From Fimenecus sp045531435 (GTDB lineage Bacteria > Bacillota > Clostridia > Oscillospirales > Acutalibacteraceae): a stretch of 18,608 nucleotides of DNA. Below, piece by piece: positions 1-6,639 of this stretch (position 1 is its first letter; every line of letters begins with the position of its first letter). The DNA lies in the NCBI GenBank assembly GCA_045531435.1, contig JAZSDZ010000032.1:1-18608 (forward strand), given 5' to 3'. The translations under genes were made by a program, and so were the position numbers. The notes beneath the pieces were generated by a model. That model was given only the letters and a program-made list of their open reading frames with translations, ran no database searches and was not told the origin of the DNA.

Positions 1-9
1 TATTGCCGA

Positions 10-38
10 TTGACTATACACTTAACTTGGTGTATAAT
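10..38 (+). promoter_or_regulatory. Sigma-A-type promoter with embedded 7-bp inverted repeat
   Basis: The -35 is TTGACT at 10-15 and the -10 is TATAAT at 33-38, with a 17-bp spacer. The inverted repeat TATACAC (15-21) / GTGTATA (30-36) sits between and over the two boxes, where a repressor would block polymerase. It drives the three-gene operon starting at 79. Confidence 0.7.
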
Positions 39-78
39 TAAGACATCAAATAAAACAAAAACAAAGGAGACAACAATT

Positions 79-354
79 ATGTCAAACAACGAAATCATCA
101 AAAAAATCGAGGCACTCACAGAATGGGAAACAATCATTGAAGATGCAAAGGCAGAAGCCGAAGCAATCAGAGACATGCTCAAGGCAGAAATGCTTGAACA
201 GAACATTGAGGAACTTGAGGCAGGAACATACATCATCCGTTGGACATCAGTTCTTACAAATAGATTTGATACAACGGCATTTAAGAAATCTCATGGTGAT
301 ATGTATAAAGAATTCACAAAGCAAGTTAGTAGTCGTCGTTTCTCAATTTCATAA
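79..354 (+). CDS. Small conserved mobile-element protein, 91 aa, function unknown
   Basis: The start is the ATG at 79, preceded by AAAGGAGA at 63-70; an in-frame ATG at 10 lies inside the promoter and is rejected. The N-terminal half (about residues 1-45) is charged and probably coiled-coil (repeated EAKAEAEAIRD-like heptads), followed by a short beta-rich part and a basic C-terminus ending SSRRFSIS. I recall very similar small proteins with an RWTSVLTNRFDTTAFKK-like stretch in clostridial phages and integrative elements, often near recombination genes, but cannot verify this here. First gene of a three-gene operon with the DUF6809 protein and the serine recombinase. No enzymatic motif is visible; a role in DNA handling of the element is a guess. 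Confidence 0.75.
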   Translation: MSNNEIIKKIEALTEWETIIEDAKAEAEAIRDMLKAEMLEQNIEELEAGTYIIRWTSVLTNRFDTTAFKKSHGDMYKEFTKQVSSRRFSIS

Positions 355-364
355 AACAACAAAA

Positions 365-388
365 CTGCCCCACCCTCTCGTGGGGCAG
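365..388 (+). other. Intercistronic GC-rich hairpin
   Basis: CTGCCCCAC (365-373) pairs perfectly with GTGGGGCAG (380-388) around a 6-nt loop. On the plus strand it is followed by the ribosome site of the next gene, not by a T tract, so it may be an mRNA stabiliser or partial attenuator. On the minus strand it is followed by TTTTGTTGTTTT and could terminate transcription entering from the right. Confidence 0.6.
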
Positions 389-407
389 AGAAAGGACAAA
401 AATTGGT

Positions 408-677
408 ATGTCTTATATTATAGAAGAATTTTATTACGGTAATATTGAGCCACAAGAAACTACAACAGAACTTAAACCACAACTTAAGAAAAAGTTAAAG
501 GCGTTATCAAAAACTGAAGAACTACTCATTTCAATACTAAATGATAAAGAAAAGAAATTATTTGAAAAATACATCAGACAGTCAATCGAATTCAATTCCA
601 CAAGTAACGCAGACGGATTTATTGCAGGGTTCAGACTTGGTGCAAAATTTACATACGACACATTTGTTGTTAGTTGA
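408..677 (+). CDS. DUF6809-like small protein, 89 aa
   Basis: The ATG at 408 follows AAAGGA at 391-396. The sequence opens IIEEFYYGNIEP and ends in a region rich in GFIAGFRLGAKFTYDTF. The 'LYYGNI.P.E' opening and the 'F..GFRLG..L' close are what I recall of the DUF6809 family, small helical proteins found mostly on clostridial phages and integrative elements. The middle is lysine-rich and helical. No function is known to me. It ends 14 nt before the serine recombinase start, so translation is probably coupled. Confidence 0.75.
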   Translation: MSYIIEEFYYGNIEPQETTTELKPQLKKKLKALSKTEELLISILNDKEKKLFEKYIRQSIEFNSTSNADGFIAGFRLGAKFTYDTFVVS

Positions 678-691
678 AAGGAAGATAAATA

Positions 692-1279
692 ATGGACTAT
701 GGATATGCTCGTTGCTCGACCAACGAAAATAAACAAGACATTCAGAGGCAAGTCAAGGAACTCAAAAAAGCAGGGGCAAAAGAAATATTCCTTGAATACG
801 AACATGGTGACAGTGCAATAAAACAAGAACTTTCATTCCTTTTGGAACAGGCTCGTGAGGGTGATACAATTTACACACTTGAAGTCTCGAGACTTGCACG
901 AAGTACAAAACAACTTTGTGAAATAATAGAAACAGTCAAAGAAAAGAAACTCAGACTTGTTATTGTTGGTAGTATCACGGTTGATTGTTCAAATGGTAAG
1001 ATTGACCCTATGACAAACGCCTTTATTCAAATGTCAGGAGTATTTGCAGAACTTGAATTGCGTATAATCAGAGACAGAGTGCGTTCAGGCGTTGCAAATG
1101 CGAAGGCAAATGGGATTAAAGTCGGACGACCGCAAACAACTACTGAACAAATCCCACAAATATTCTTCAGGCATTATCCTGCGTTTAAGTCAGGTAACTT
1201 GAACATTTCGGAATTTGCACGAGTTTGTAGTATGAGTAGAACAACGATATACAAATACATTTCTCTTTTACAGATATAA
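692..1279 (+). CDS. Small serine recombinase (resolvase/invertase family), 195 aa
   Basis: The N-terminal catalytic domain (about 1-130) shows YARCSTNE with nucleophile Ser9 and Arg7, the EVSRLARS block around residues 68-75 supplying the conserved arginines, and the long E-helix region FAELELRIIRDRV around 114-126. A short linker GRPQ leads to a C-terminal helix-turn-helix (about 160-190; ISEFARVCSMSRTTIYKYI). Length is normal for Tn3-type resolvases and DNA invertases. The start ATG at 692 has GAAAGGAAG just upstream. It ends an operon with the 91-aa and DUF6809 proteins. No res-like dyad array is visible next to it, unlike the resolvase of element B, so whether it resolves multimers, inverts DNA or acts elsewhere is open. 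Confidence 0.9.
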   Translation: MDYGYARCSTNENKQDIQRQVKELKKAGAKEIFLEYEHGDSAIKQELSFLLEQAREGDTIYTLEVSRLARSTKQLCEIIETVKEKKLRLVIVGSITVDCSNGKIDPMTNAFIQMSGVFAELELRIIRDRVRSGVANAKANGIKVGRPQTTTEQIPQIFFRHYPAFKSGNLNISEFARVCSMSRTTIYKYISLLQI

Positions 1280-1281
1280 AA

Positions 1282-1314
1282 CAACAGGGAACGGTTTTGA
1301 AGCGTTCCCTGTTG
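1282..1314. terminator. Bidirectional terminator between convergent genes
   Basis: A perfect 12-bp stem CAACAGGGAACG (1282-1293) / CGTTCCCTGTTG (1303-1314) with a 9-nt loop. The minus-strand side is followed by TTTTATAT, a good U tract for the zinc-ribbon gene ending at 1371; the plus side has only CTATATAATTT, weaker, for the recombinase operon. Confidence 0.75.
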
Positions 1315-1370
1315 CTATATAATTTGGAATCTATCAACCAACACTTGGAAATTTAAAAATATTTCTAAGA

Positions 1371-2447
1371 TTAGTCATTTTTGAGCATTAGTTCATAACC
1401 TTTATCGTCACTACCAAATAAGGTAATTCCTAACTCACCAAAATAATATCCGTTGGCGGTCTTTTTAGTGGACACCTCGTCAAGAGTTTTTTTCAATTCA
1501 TCAGAGGTTAATTCTTCATCCAAGATAGGAGAGAAACCTTCAATCAAAGCAACAACTTGGGAAAGACTTGTATCATTGGTATATACTCTGCAATCAATCT
1601 CATCATAAATCGTTTTAGATGCGATAATATCAACAACTTTATCGCCCAAGACATAGGACTTACCTACGGCATCTTTGTATGCTGTTAATCTGAACTCGGT
1701 TCTATAATGACCATTCTCTTTATCGGACGGTTTGAAGTCCTCAATAAAAACAAGTTTTTCTGTTGCTTTGGAATTGTAAACACTTACTGCATCAGCAATG
1801 TAATCATTGAGAACAACTTCAAGGGGTTCCGTTTCATTTATAGTATCAGATGTATCGTTATTGTTTGATTGGTCTCCTTGCAAACTTTCTGTATGAGACG
1901 GAGTTGTTTCAGTTGGTGTAGTATCAGTTCCACCATTTCCAAATATACCTATCACAAAGAATAGAACCCAAGCAATGGCGATAATACCGTATTTAACCGC
2001 AGGCTTCATGTCCTTCTTTCTCAATAACAATATAGTGAGAGGAAGTGGAAAAATAAAAATCCATCCAAGAACCCACAACCAAGTCTTTTTATTAGAACCT
2101 TTGTTGGCTTCGTTAGGATTCCAAGTATATCCACAATTTTGACAAACACCAACAGTTTTGTATGCAGACTGACTTTCAGACTTTCCTTGCCTGCCAGAAC
2201 CGATATAGTTCTTACGAGAATGAGATTGTGTTGTAGTTGCCACTCGCTCTCTTTTAAAGTTGATTTTTGAATTGCCACACTTAGGACATTTGCCTACATT
2301 ATTATTGACCTCAGTATGCTCCTGTGGTGCAGAACCGTTATAATAGTTATTTGTGATATTTATAGTAGATTTATCTTGTGGCATTTCGCTTCCACAATAT
2401 TCACAGAATTTACCTTGCGACTCTGCCCCACAACTCGGACACTTCAT
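1371..2447 (-). CDS. Double zinc-ribbon membrane protein, 358 aa
   Basis: Two zinc ribbons are visible: CPSCG (from residue 3) with CEYCG (about 15-19), and CPKCG (about 53-57) with CQNCGY (about 101-106). Two adjacent hydrophobic segments follow (about 122-141 and 148-170), then a Thr/Ser/Asn-rich linker and a roughly 140-residue C-terminal domain (about 210-358) that should lie outside the membrane if the ribbons are cytosolic. I do not recognise the C-terminal domain. The start at 2447 has a strong GGAGGGG site at 2454-2460. It is transcribed divergently from the WYL regulator at 2610 across a 162-bp gap with good promoters both ways, so regulation by that protein is likely. The zinc-ribbon plus membrane plus exported-domain layout suggests a sensor or envelope factor; an anti-phage role is possible only by context. 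Confidence 0.8.
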   Translation of the reverse strand: MKCPSCGAESQGKFCEYCGSEMPQDKSTINITNNYYNGSAPQEHTEVNNNVGKCPKCGNSKINFKRERVATTTQSHSRKNYIGSGRQGKSESQSAYKTVGVCQNCGYTWNPNEANKGSNKKTWLWVLGWIFIFPLPLTILLLRKKDMKPAVKYGIIAIAWVLFFVIGIFGNGGTDTTPTETTPSHTESLQGDQSNNNDTSDTINETEPLEVVLNDYIADAVSVYNSKATEKLVFIEDFKPSDKENGHYRTEFRLTAYKDAVGKSYVLGDKVVDIIASKTIYDEIDCRVYTNDTSLSQVVALIEGFSPILDEELTSDELKKTLDEVSTKKTANGYYFGELGITLFGSDDKGYELMLKND

Positions 2448-2504
2448 ATTTAGCCCCTCCTGTTAATTTCTCATTTGTCTAATAAAACATTTTCCATTGA
2501 AAAC

Positions 2505-2533
2505 ATTGTATCATTTCACAAAATAAAAGTCAA
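2505..2533 (-). promoter_or_regulatory. Near-consensus promoter for the zinc-ribbon gene
   Basis: Read on the minus strand, the -35 TTGACT (2533-2528), a 17-bp spacer and an extended -10 TGATACAAT with core TACAAT (2510-2505). The spacing and TGn extension make this a strong promoter that would need a repressor to be silent. Confidence 0.75.
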
Positions 2534-2551
2534 CTTGTTCCGACTTCACAC

Positions 2552-2580
2552 TTTCATCTTTTGGTTTTATATGCTATAAT
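2552..2580 (+). promoter_or_regulatory. Extended -10 promoter for the WYL regulator
   Basis: TGCTATAAT (2572-2580) is an extended -10 with perfect TATAAT; a weak -35 TTTCAT lies at 2552-2557 with a 17-bp spacer. The ATG at 2610 is 29 bp downstream of the -10, leaving a short leader with AGGAAGGTG. Confidence 0.65.
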
Positions 2581-2609
2581 CAAGCCAATAGTCACAGGAA
2601 GGTGAAATC

Positions 2610-3629
2610 ATGTCCAAAAGACAAAATCAAAAACTAAAGACATTATATGTTGCACAATACTTTCTTGAAAACTCTGATGAAAATCACCCTGTCAATGCAA
2701 GTGATATTAGAGACTACCTAAATGATGAGCATAAAATTATATGTGAACGCCGTTCCATTTACAGTGATATTTCTGCTCTGCGTGATGAGTTCGGCATGGA
2801 TATTGACTCTGTTAAAGGTGGAAAATATCGACTATTATCAAGACAATTTGACTTTGCAGATTTACGCCTTTTGGCTCAGTGCGTTTATGCCACAAAATTT
2901 GTTTCTGAAGACAAAGCATACAAACTTGTTGAAACATTAAGTGAATTTTGCAGTATTCATCAAAGAGATGAACTTGAGTCAGAAGTTTTTCTTTGTGACC
3001 GTGTTAAAACAACACAAGAAAACATTCTTTATTCTATTGCTCTAATAAATGAAGCAATGTCAACGAGATGTGACGGCAAACCAAGAAAGCCAACAAAAAT
3101 TACATTCAAATACACAAAATACACTATTGATGATATACATTCTCAAGCAGAATGTCGCAAAGGTTCTAAATACAAGGTCAGTCCATATAAACTCATAATC
3201 AATGAAGGGAATTATTATTTATTAGCCTATGATGACCGATACAAAGAAATGAGAACTTATCGTGTTGACCGTATGCAAGAAATAGAAATAACAAAAGAAC
3301 CACGAGAAGGGAACGAAATCTTTGACGGTGTTGACCTTAGAACATATACAAAAAGAGTTTTCTCTATGTTCAGTGGTGAAAACAAGCGTGTTAGTATGAG
3401 ATTTAATAATTCACTTCTTAGTGCAGTTATCGAAAGATTTGGTAATAAATCTGATGTTACTTATAGACCCGACGGCAAAAGCAATTTCATAGTAATTGCA
3501 GATGTTGAAATCAGTGACCAATTTTACGCATGGATGTGTGGTTTTCGCAAGAGAGCAAGTATTGTTCATCCACCTGAAGTTGTTGAAGGAATGAAAAAAT
3601 TCTTAAAAGATATTGAGAGTAAATATTAA
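2610..3629 (+). CDS. WYL-domain transcriptional regulator, 339 aa
   Basis: The N-terminal winged helix (about 1-75) has the DeoR/YobV-like pattern ASDIRDYL...RRSIYSDISALRDEFGMDI. The WYL domain (about 165-235) shows KYKVSPYKLIINEGNYYLLAYDD followed by the YRVDRM signature, where the usual W-Y-L is Y-Y-L. A C-terminal extension (about 255-335) is the WCX-type cap. Known: WYL regulators bind ligands, often nucleic acid or nucleotide derivatives, and several (BrxR, CapW) control phage-defence loci. Here it is divergent from the zinc-ribbon membrane protein inside an integrative element, so it probably represses that gene and possibly itself. The start at 2610 has GGAAGGTG upstream. Length and domain order are normal. 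Confidence 0.9.
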   Translation: MSKRQNQKLKTLYVAQYFLENSDENHPVNASDIRDYLNDEHKIICERRSIYSDISALRDEFGMDIDSVKGGKYRLLSRQFDFADLRLLAQCVYATKFVSEDKAYKLVETLSEFCSIHQRDELESEVFLCDRVKTTQENILYSIALINEAMSTRCDGKPRKPTKITFKYTKYTIDDIHSQAECRKGSKYKVSPYKLIINEGNYYLLAYDDRYKEMRTYRVDRMQEIEITKEPREGNEIFDGVDLRTYTKRVFSMFSGENKRVSMRFNNSLLSAVIERFGNKSDVTYRPDGKSNFIVIADVEISDQFYAWMCGFRKRASIVHPPEVVEGMKKFLKDIESKY

Positions 3630-3635
3630 AAAATG

Positions 3636-3669
3636 GCAGGAAGCAAATTAAAACTTCCTGCTATTTTTT
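3636..3669. terminator. Bidirectional terminator between WYL regulator and integrase 1
   Basis: GCAGGAAG (3636-3643) pairs with CTTCCTGC (3654-3661). The plus side is followed by TATTTTTT and the minus side by ATTTTTT, so both convergent genes are served. Confidence 0.85.
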
Positions 3670-4885
3670 ATAACTTATTTAGATTATCACGGAGTATTTC
3701 AATACCTGTTTTTGACATTGAGATATAGTATTTTTCTGTTACTTTTGAACTACTGTGACCCATTTGATTACACAATAAATGCGTTGGTGTATTCATGTCT
3801 GCCATAGCCGTTCCGTAAGTATGTCTAAGATAATGAAATTTAAAAGTTATATCATGTAGTTCCTTTATCCTGCGTGTATGATATTTCATTGAATTTACAG
3901 TCAGAATTTTACCATTATCAACTGTATTAACTAATTCAAGAGAAGAAATCATTTGACCGTCAATATCTGTAATAAATGTCTGATTTTGAAGTCTGACTTC
4001 TTTCAGATTTTGTTCTGCCTCTATCCTCTTTTCTGATAGTTCTGATAAATATCTTTGTAACATATCATTCATGTATATTGTTCTTTTGGCGTTCCTTGTT
4101 TTTAAAGAAACAAGTTTGATTAGTCCATTCTGATATTGCATTTGACGGTCAATGATAATCACACCTTTTTCTACATCAACATTATCCCACTTCAGACCGT
4201 AACATTCATTTATTCTCAAACCGCTGAATTTACCAAGATAATACGCAGTTTCTCCATTACTACCTGCAAAATAATCATCAAGTATTCTGATTTCTTCTTT
4301 AGTAAATGTAGCAACATCATCCTCATCATCAGTTTTTCTTTTAGGCATATGAATTTTTGTGCCTTTATTCAAACATAGTTTACTATAAATTTCACTATCA
4401 AGATAATCTCTTGAATATGCTTGACCGAAAATAAGATAGAACATTTTGAGAAATGCTTCCACATAACCATATGCCCTGCCCTCATTGTAATAAAGATATG
4501 AAAGATAATCATTGATTTCTGCGACTGTAATATCATCAATATATCTATCACCGAACTTATCACAAATATGATTTTTCCATAAAGAGTCCTGCTTTTTAAT
4601 TGTTGTATATGCTTTGTCATATCTTCCTGTTTCACAGTATTCTTCATACACCTGTCTAACTGTTACTATACCAAGAGAACTGCGAACAGAAAGATATTCT
4701 GATTGTCTATATTTTTTTATTGCTTCTGTTCTTGCCCTCTTGGCTTGAGTCTGAGTTCTAAATACATTTCCATTTTCGTCTTTTCTTTTACGATAATGAG
4801 TTTTTTTACCACCTTTAGTAACGGTAAACCTATATTCCCAATTACCATTATTAAGTTGATAAACGCCTGTTTCCTTCTTTTTCAT
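3668..4885 (-). CDS. int: Tyrosine integrase 1 (Tn916-type), 405 aa
   Basis: Domains: an arm-binding N-terminal domain (about 8-50; NGNWEYRFTVTKGGKKTH), a SAM-like core-binding domain (about 75-180), and a catalytic domain (about 195-400). Catalytic residues counted from the ATG at 4885: Arg224 (GLRINECYGLKW), Lys in SLKTRNAKR, His351 and Arg354 (HYLRH), His377 (MGHSS) and Tyr386 (TEKYY). A TTG codon directly before the ATG could serve as start (406 aa), since GGAG at 4895-4898 suits either. It lies 145 bp from att repeat R1 and reads away from it, with 11-bp iterated repeats between. It is clearly homologous to integrase 2 over its whole length, which fits a shared target. Role: excision and integration of element A at the rubrerythrin 3' end. 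Confidence 0.93.
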   Translation of the reverse strand: MKKKETGVYQLNNGNWEYRFTVTKGGKKTHYRKRKDENGNVFRTQTQAKRARTEAIKKYRQSEYLSVRSSLGIVTVRQVYEEYCETGRYDKAYTTIKKQDSLWKNHICDKFGDRYIDDITVAEINDYLSYLYYNEGRAYGYVEAFLKMFYLIFGQAYSRDYLDSEIYSKLCLNKGTKIHMPKRKTDDEDDVATFTKEEIRILDDYFAGSNGETAYYLGKFSGLRINECYGLKWDNVDVEKGVIIIDRQMQYQNGLIKLVSLKTRNAKRTIYMNDMLQRYLSELSEKRIEAEQNLKEVRLQNQTFITDIDGQMISSLELVNTVDNGKILTVNSMKYHTRRIKELHDITFKFHYLRHTYGTAMADMNTPTHLLCNQMGHSSSKVTEKYYISMSKTGIEILRDNLNKL

Positions 4886-4940
4886 CAATTATCACTCCAT
4901 TTTTGACTACTAAAGATGGTCACTATTTCTTATAAAGTTT

Positions 4941-4995
4941 TTAAAAAGTGGTAAAAAAGTTGTTAAAAAGTTGTTATAAACTTCTTACAAAGACT
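4941..4995. repeat. 11-bp iterated repeats beside integrase 1 (candidate arm-type sites)
   Basis: Five consecutive 11-bp units start at 4941, 4952, 4963, 4974 and 4985. The first three are near-identical (TTAAAAAGTGG, TAAAAAAGTTG, TTAAAAAGTTG); the last two decay (TTATAAACTTC, TTACAAAGACT). They sit between int and the att core, where Tn916-type integrases have their arm (DR-type) binding sites. The rest of 4886-5030 holds no gene. Confidence 0.5.
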
Positions 4996-5030
4996 TATGT
5001 TTTTCAATAAGAACTAATCAGATACAGTTC

Positions 5031-5101
5031 ATGAAATGGCTCGTGACGAGGCAAGACACGGTAAGGCATTTGAAGGTCTTTTAAAGAGATATTTCAACTA
5101 A
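5031..5101 (+). repeat. att-like repeat R1: rubrerythrin 3'-end fragment
   Basis: In frame it encodes EMARDEARHGKAF then EGLLKRYFN and a TAA stop (5099-5101), the C-terminus of a rubrerythrin-family protein; EARH is the ExxH di-iron motif. No rubrerythrin coding sequence precedes it. The core 5043-5064 is identical in R2 and R3, and a 13-bp upstream stretch (ATGAAATGGCTCG) is shared only with R2. It is the junction of elements A and B. Confidence 0.85.
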
Positions 5102-5130
5102 TAAAACCCCATAAATAACAAGTTTTTACA

Positions 5131-5163
5131 AGAGGGAAAGACAAATGTCATTCCCTCTCTTTT
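5131..5163 (+). terminator. Terminator following the R1 rubrerythrin tail
   Basis: AGAGGGAA (5131-5138) pairs with TTCCCTCT (5151-5158); GAC (5140-5142) and GTC (5147-5149) extend the stem past one mismatch. CTTTTT follows. It would end transcription of a restored rubrerythrin gene. It differs from the terminators after R2 and R3. Confidence 0.75.
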
Positions 5164-5169
5164 TATGCC

Positions 5170-5245
5170 TGTGTCCTTTGCGTGTCCCGTTCCATTTTTA
5201 ATTAATCCAAAAGTAACGAAATGTGTCCCTTAAAAAATGTGTCCC
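5170..5245. repeat. Four TGTGTCC(C) direct repeats at the left end of element B
   Basis: Copies at 5170-5176, 5182-5188 (GTGTCCC), 5222-5229 and 5238-5245. An inverted copy (TGTGTCC on the minus strand, 9787-9781) lies at the right end next to int2. Clustered heptamers in opposite orientation at both ends fit arm-type integrase sites. Confidence 0.4.
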
Positions 5246-5248
5246 AAT

Positions 5249-5857
5249 TTAATTATTTTCTGTCATATTAACAAGTTTATAAAAACTTGTTCTTTTTGTT
5301 TCGGTCATTTCCATTGCTGTTTTTGCTGTTATCTCTCCTGCTTTCCAAGAGGAATAAACATCATTCCAATTTGCAGGAAAGACGAGCGCGGGGCGTCCTA
5401 ATTTCTTGCCGTTATTTTTTGCGGCTTCTATCCCCTCTGCCTGACGCTTGCGTATTGTTTCGCGTTCCTGCTCTGCAATCGTTCCTAAAACTTCAATAAG
5501 AATGTTGTTTACCATTTCAAACACCCATTCTTGCCCCTCGGGTAAGTCCATCATTGTTGTTGGTAAATCAATAACTTTCAAGCGTATGCCGTTCTCTTTA
5601 AAATACTGTAATTCATTATGAATGTCGAGTTTGTTTCTGCTCAATCTGTCGAGTGATTTAACAACAAGTGTATCACCACGGCGTAACATTGCATTTTTTA
5701 ATGCCTGATACCCTTTTCTGTCTAAATCCTTACCACTTTCTTTGTCCGTGATAATATCACGGTCTGTTGCTCCAAGAGCCACAAAAGCAGCAATCTGTCT
5801 GTCTAAATTCTGTTCCTTGCTTGAAACTCTTGCATAATAATATGTGCGGCTGTTCAT
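5249..5857 (-). CDS. Serine resolvase, 202 aa, with adjacent res-like site
   Basis: The N-terminal catalytic domain (about 1-140) shows YARVSSKEQN with nucleophile Ser12 and Arg10, the KSLDRLSRN block around 67-75 and the ILIEVLGTIAEQERETIRKRQ helix around 118-138. GKKLGRP leads into a short C-terminal HTH (about 155-198; ITAKTAMEMTETKRTSFYKLV). The start at 5857 has GGGAGGACG 8 nt upstream. The promoter is a perfect TTGACA-17-TATAAT lying inside the first resolvase-binding dyad, so the protein should repress itself, as Tn3 and gamma-delta TnpR do. Inferred role: resolving dimers or cointegrates of element B or its circular form. An invertase role is less likely because the binding site has resolvase geometry. 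Confidence 0.92.
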   Translation of the reverse strand: MNSRTYYYARVSSKEQNLDRQIAAFVALGATDRDIITDKESGKDLDRKGYQALKNAMLRRGDTLVVKSLDRLSRNKLDIHNELQYFKENGIRLKVIDLPTTMMDLPEGQEWVFEMVNNILIEVLGTIAEQERETIRKRQAEGIEAAKNNGKKLGRPALVFPANWNDVYSSWKAGEITAKTAMEMTETKRTSFYKLVNMTENN

Positions 5858-5870
5858 ATTTGCGTCCTCC

Positions 5871-5899
5871 CTTATGTTATGTTCGTATTATAACATAAG
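5871..5899. promoter_or_regulatory. 10-bp perfect inverted repeat over the resolvase -10 and start point
   Basis: CTTATGTTAT (5871-5880) and ATAACATAAG (5890-5899) are exact inverted copies with a 9-bp spacer. They cover the -10 box (5887-5892) and the expected start of transcription, so they look like an operator distinct from the TTYGTAAA res dyads. Confidence 0.55.
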
Positions 5900-5915
5900 T
5901 GTTCGTAAATGTCAA
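5887..5915 (-). promoter_or_regulatory. Consensus promoter of the resolvase gene
   Basis: On the minus strand TTGACA (5915-5910), a 17-bp spacer and TATAAT (5892-5887): both boxes match consensus exactly. The -35 box lies in the middle of res subsite III. Confidence 0.85.
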
Positions 5916-6012
5916 CACTTTTACGAATATGTTTGTAAATTAAATTTTATATTTTACAAACAGATTTTTTGTACGGTTTTTGTATGTTTGTAAAAGTGTA
6001 CTTTTGCGAACG
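5900..6012. other. Three-subsite res-like recombination site
   Basis: Three dyads of a TGTTYGTAAA-like half-site: subsite III at 5900-5929 (TGTTCGTAAA / TTTACGAATA), subsite II at 5930-5962 (TGTTTGTAAA / TTTACAAACA, 33 bp) and subsite I at 5985-6012 (TGTTTGTAAAAG / CTTTTGCGAACG, 28 bp). Subsite I is 22 bp from subsite II, and subsite III is nearest the resolvase gene. From memory, gamma-delta res is 114 bp with sites of 28, 34 and 25 bp and a 22-bp gap between I and II. The match in order, length and spacing is close. Crossover is expected at the centre of subsite I, about 5998/5999. Confidence 0.8.
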
Positions 6013-6031
6013 CTTGAATATGTAAAAATAT

Positions 6032-6055
6032 AGCGCGGAGCTTGCGCCCCGCGCT
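6032..6055. terminator. GC-rich terminator after the PH-SHOCT gene
   Basis: AGCGCGG (6032-6038) pairs with CCGCGCT (6049-6055). The minus strand continues TATATTTTTA and the plus strand TTTTAT. It insulates the minus-strand operon from the res-like region. Confidence 0.7.
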
Positions 6056-6067
6056 TTTATGTAACGA

Positions 6068-6628
6068 TTACAGCCCAAGCAACTGCTTTTTCTTTGCGTC
6101 AAATTCTTCTTGCGAGATTACACCCATATCAAGTAATTCTTTAAACTTCTTCAATTCGTCTGCCGCTGACACTTGATTAACTTGTGTATTCACAGCATTC
6201 TTTTTCATACGATAGCTTTCTATTGCTTCAAGTGCTAAATTACGCATAGTTTCGACATTAAATTTATCAACAGAAAAATCCATATATTCAGTTATGCTAT
6301 CTATTACAATTTCTCCAAAAAGCCAACCTATCTTTGATGATATGTCATTTATATTATCATAGTTTACTGTTTTTATGTAATCACCCATAATTGTTCTTCT
6401 CTGCGCATAAATCATCTTTTTATCAGTGAAAACAACTGCCATTAATCCGCCAAGAATAGCATTTCCCCGTCTATCTTTAACTCCGTTAGACACAAAAGCA
6501 AAAACCACTTCTTCGTTTGCCGTCAAATTTCTTTCAACAACTTCAAAATGCTGATAAATTTTATTTCCGCCTGAAAAATCGTATTTGTGTTCAAGACAAA
6601 AATCTCCCATTTCTTTTGCTGTACGCAT
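6068..6628 (-). CDS. PH-like and SHOCT domain protein, 186 aa
   Basis: Residues about 30-135 resemble a bacterial PH (bPH) domain: VVFAFVSNG, AVVFTDKKMIYAQRR, YDNINDISSKIGWLFGEIVID. A linker leads to a C-terminal SHOCT motif (about 157-186; ADELKKFKELLDMGVISQEEFDAKKKQLLGL split by the usual G-hISQEEFD turn). Known: SHOCT is a short helical oligomerisation or targeting motif often paired with PH-like domains; no enzymatic activity is expected. The start has an excellent AAGGAGG site 6 nt upstream. Last gene of the 7024-6068 operon, 11 nt after the small HTH gene. Its role in the element is unknown; a scaffold or stress-type protein is plausible. Confidence 0.8.
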   Translation of the reverse strand: MRTAKEMGDFCLEHKYDFSGGNKIYQHFEVVERNLTANEEVVFAFVSNGVKDRRGNAILGGLMAVVFTDKKMIYAQRRTIMGDYIKTVNYDNINDISSKIGWLFGEIVIDSITEYMDFSVDKFNVETMRNLALEAIESYRMKKNAVNTQVNQVSAADELKKFKELLDMGVISQEEFDAKKKQLLGL

Positions 6629-6639
6629 AATAATCCTCC

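Larger units (their letters stand above)
1..5064. mobile_element. Element A (right part), integrated at rubrerythrin 3' end
   Basis: Seen: integrase 1 at 3668-4885 reads away from the att-like repeat at 5031-5101, and accessory genes (serine recombinase, DUF6809 protein, zinc-ribbon protein, WYL regulator) fill the rest. Known: integrative elements usually place int next to one attachment site. Inferred: the right end of the element lies in the 22-bp core 5043-5064 and its left end is outside the window, so its full content, including any relaxase or conjugation genes, is not visible. Confidence 0.65.

Noticed and set aside
434..826. Minus-strand open frame of 130 codons
   Set aside because: It overlaps the DUF6809 and serine recombinase genes antisense, has no ribosome site and has Ser/Phe-rich shadow composition.
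4941..4995. CRISPR-like array from regularly spaced repeats
   Set aside because: Units are 11 bp with no spacers between them; no cas gene is present.
5871..6012. Invertible promoter flanked by inverted repeats beside a serine recombinase
   Set aside because: The inverted repeats are short adjacent half-sites with resolvase subsite spacing, and the resolvase promoter is inside them; no distant matching inverted pair was seen.
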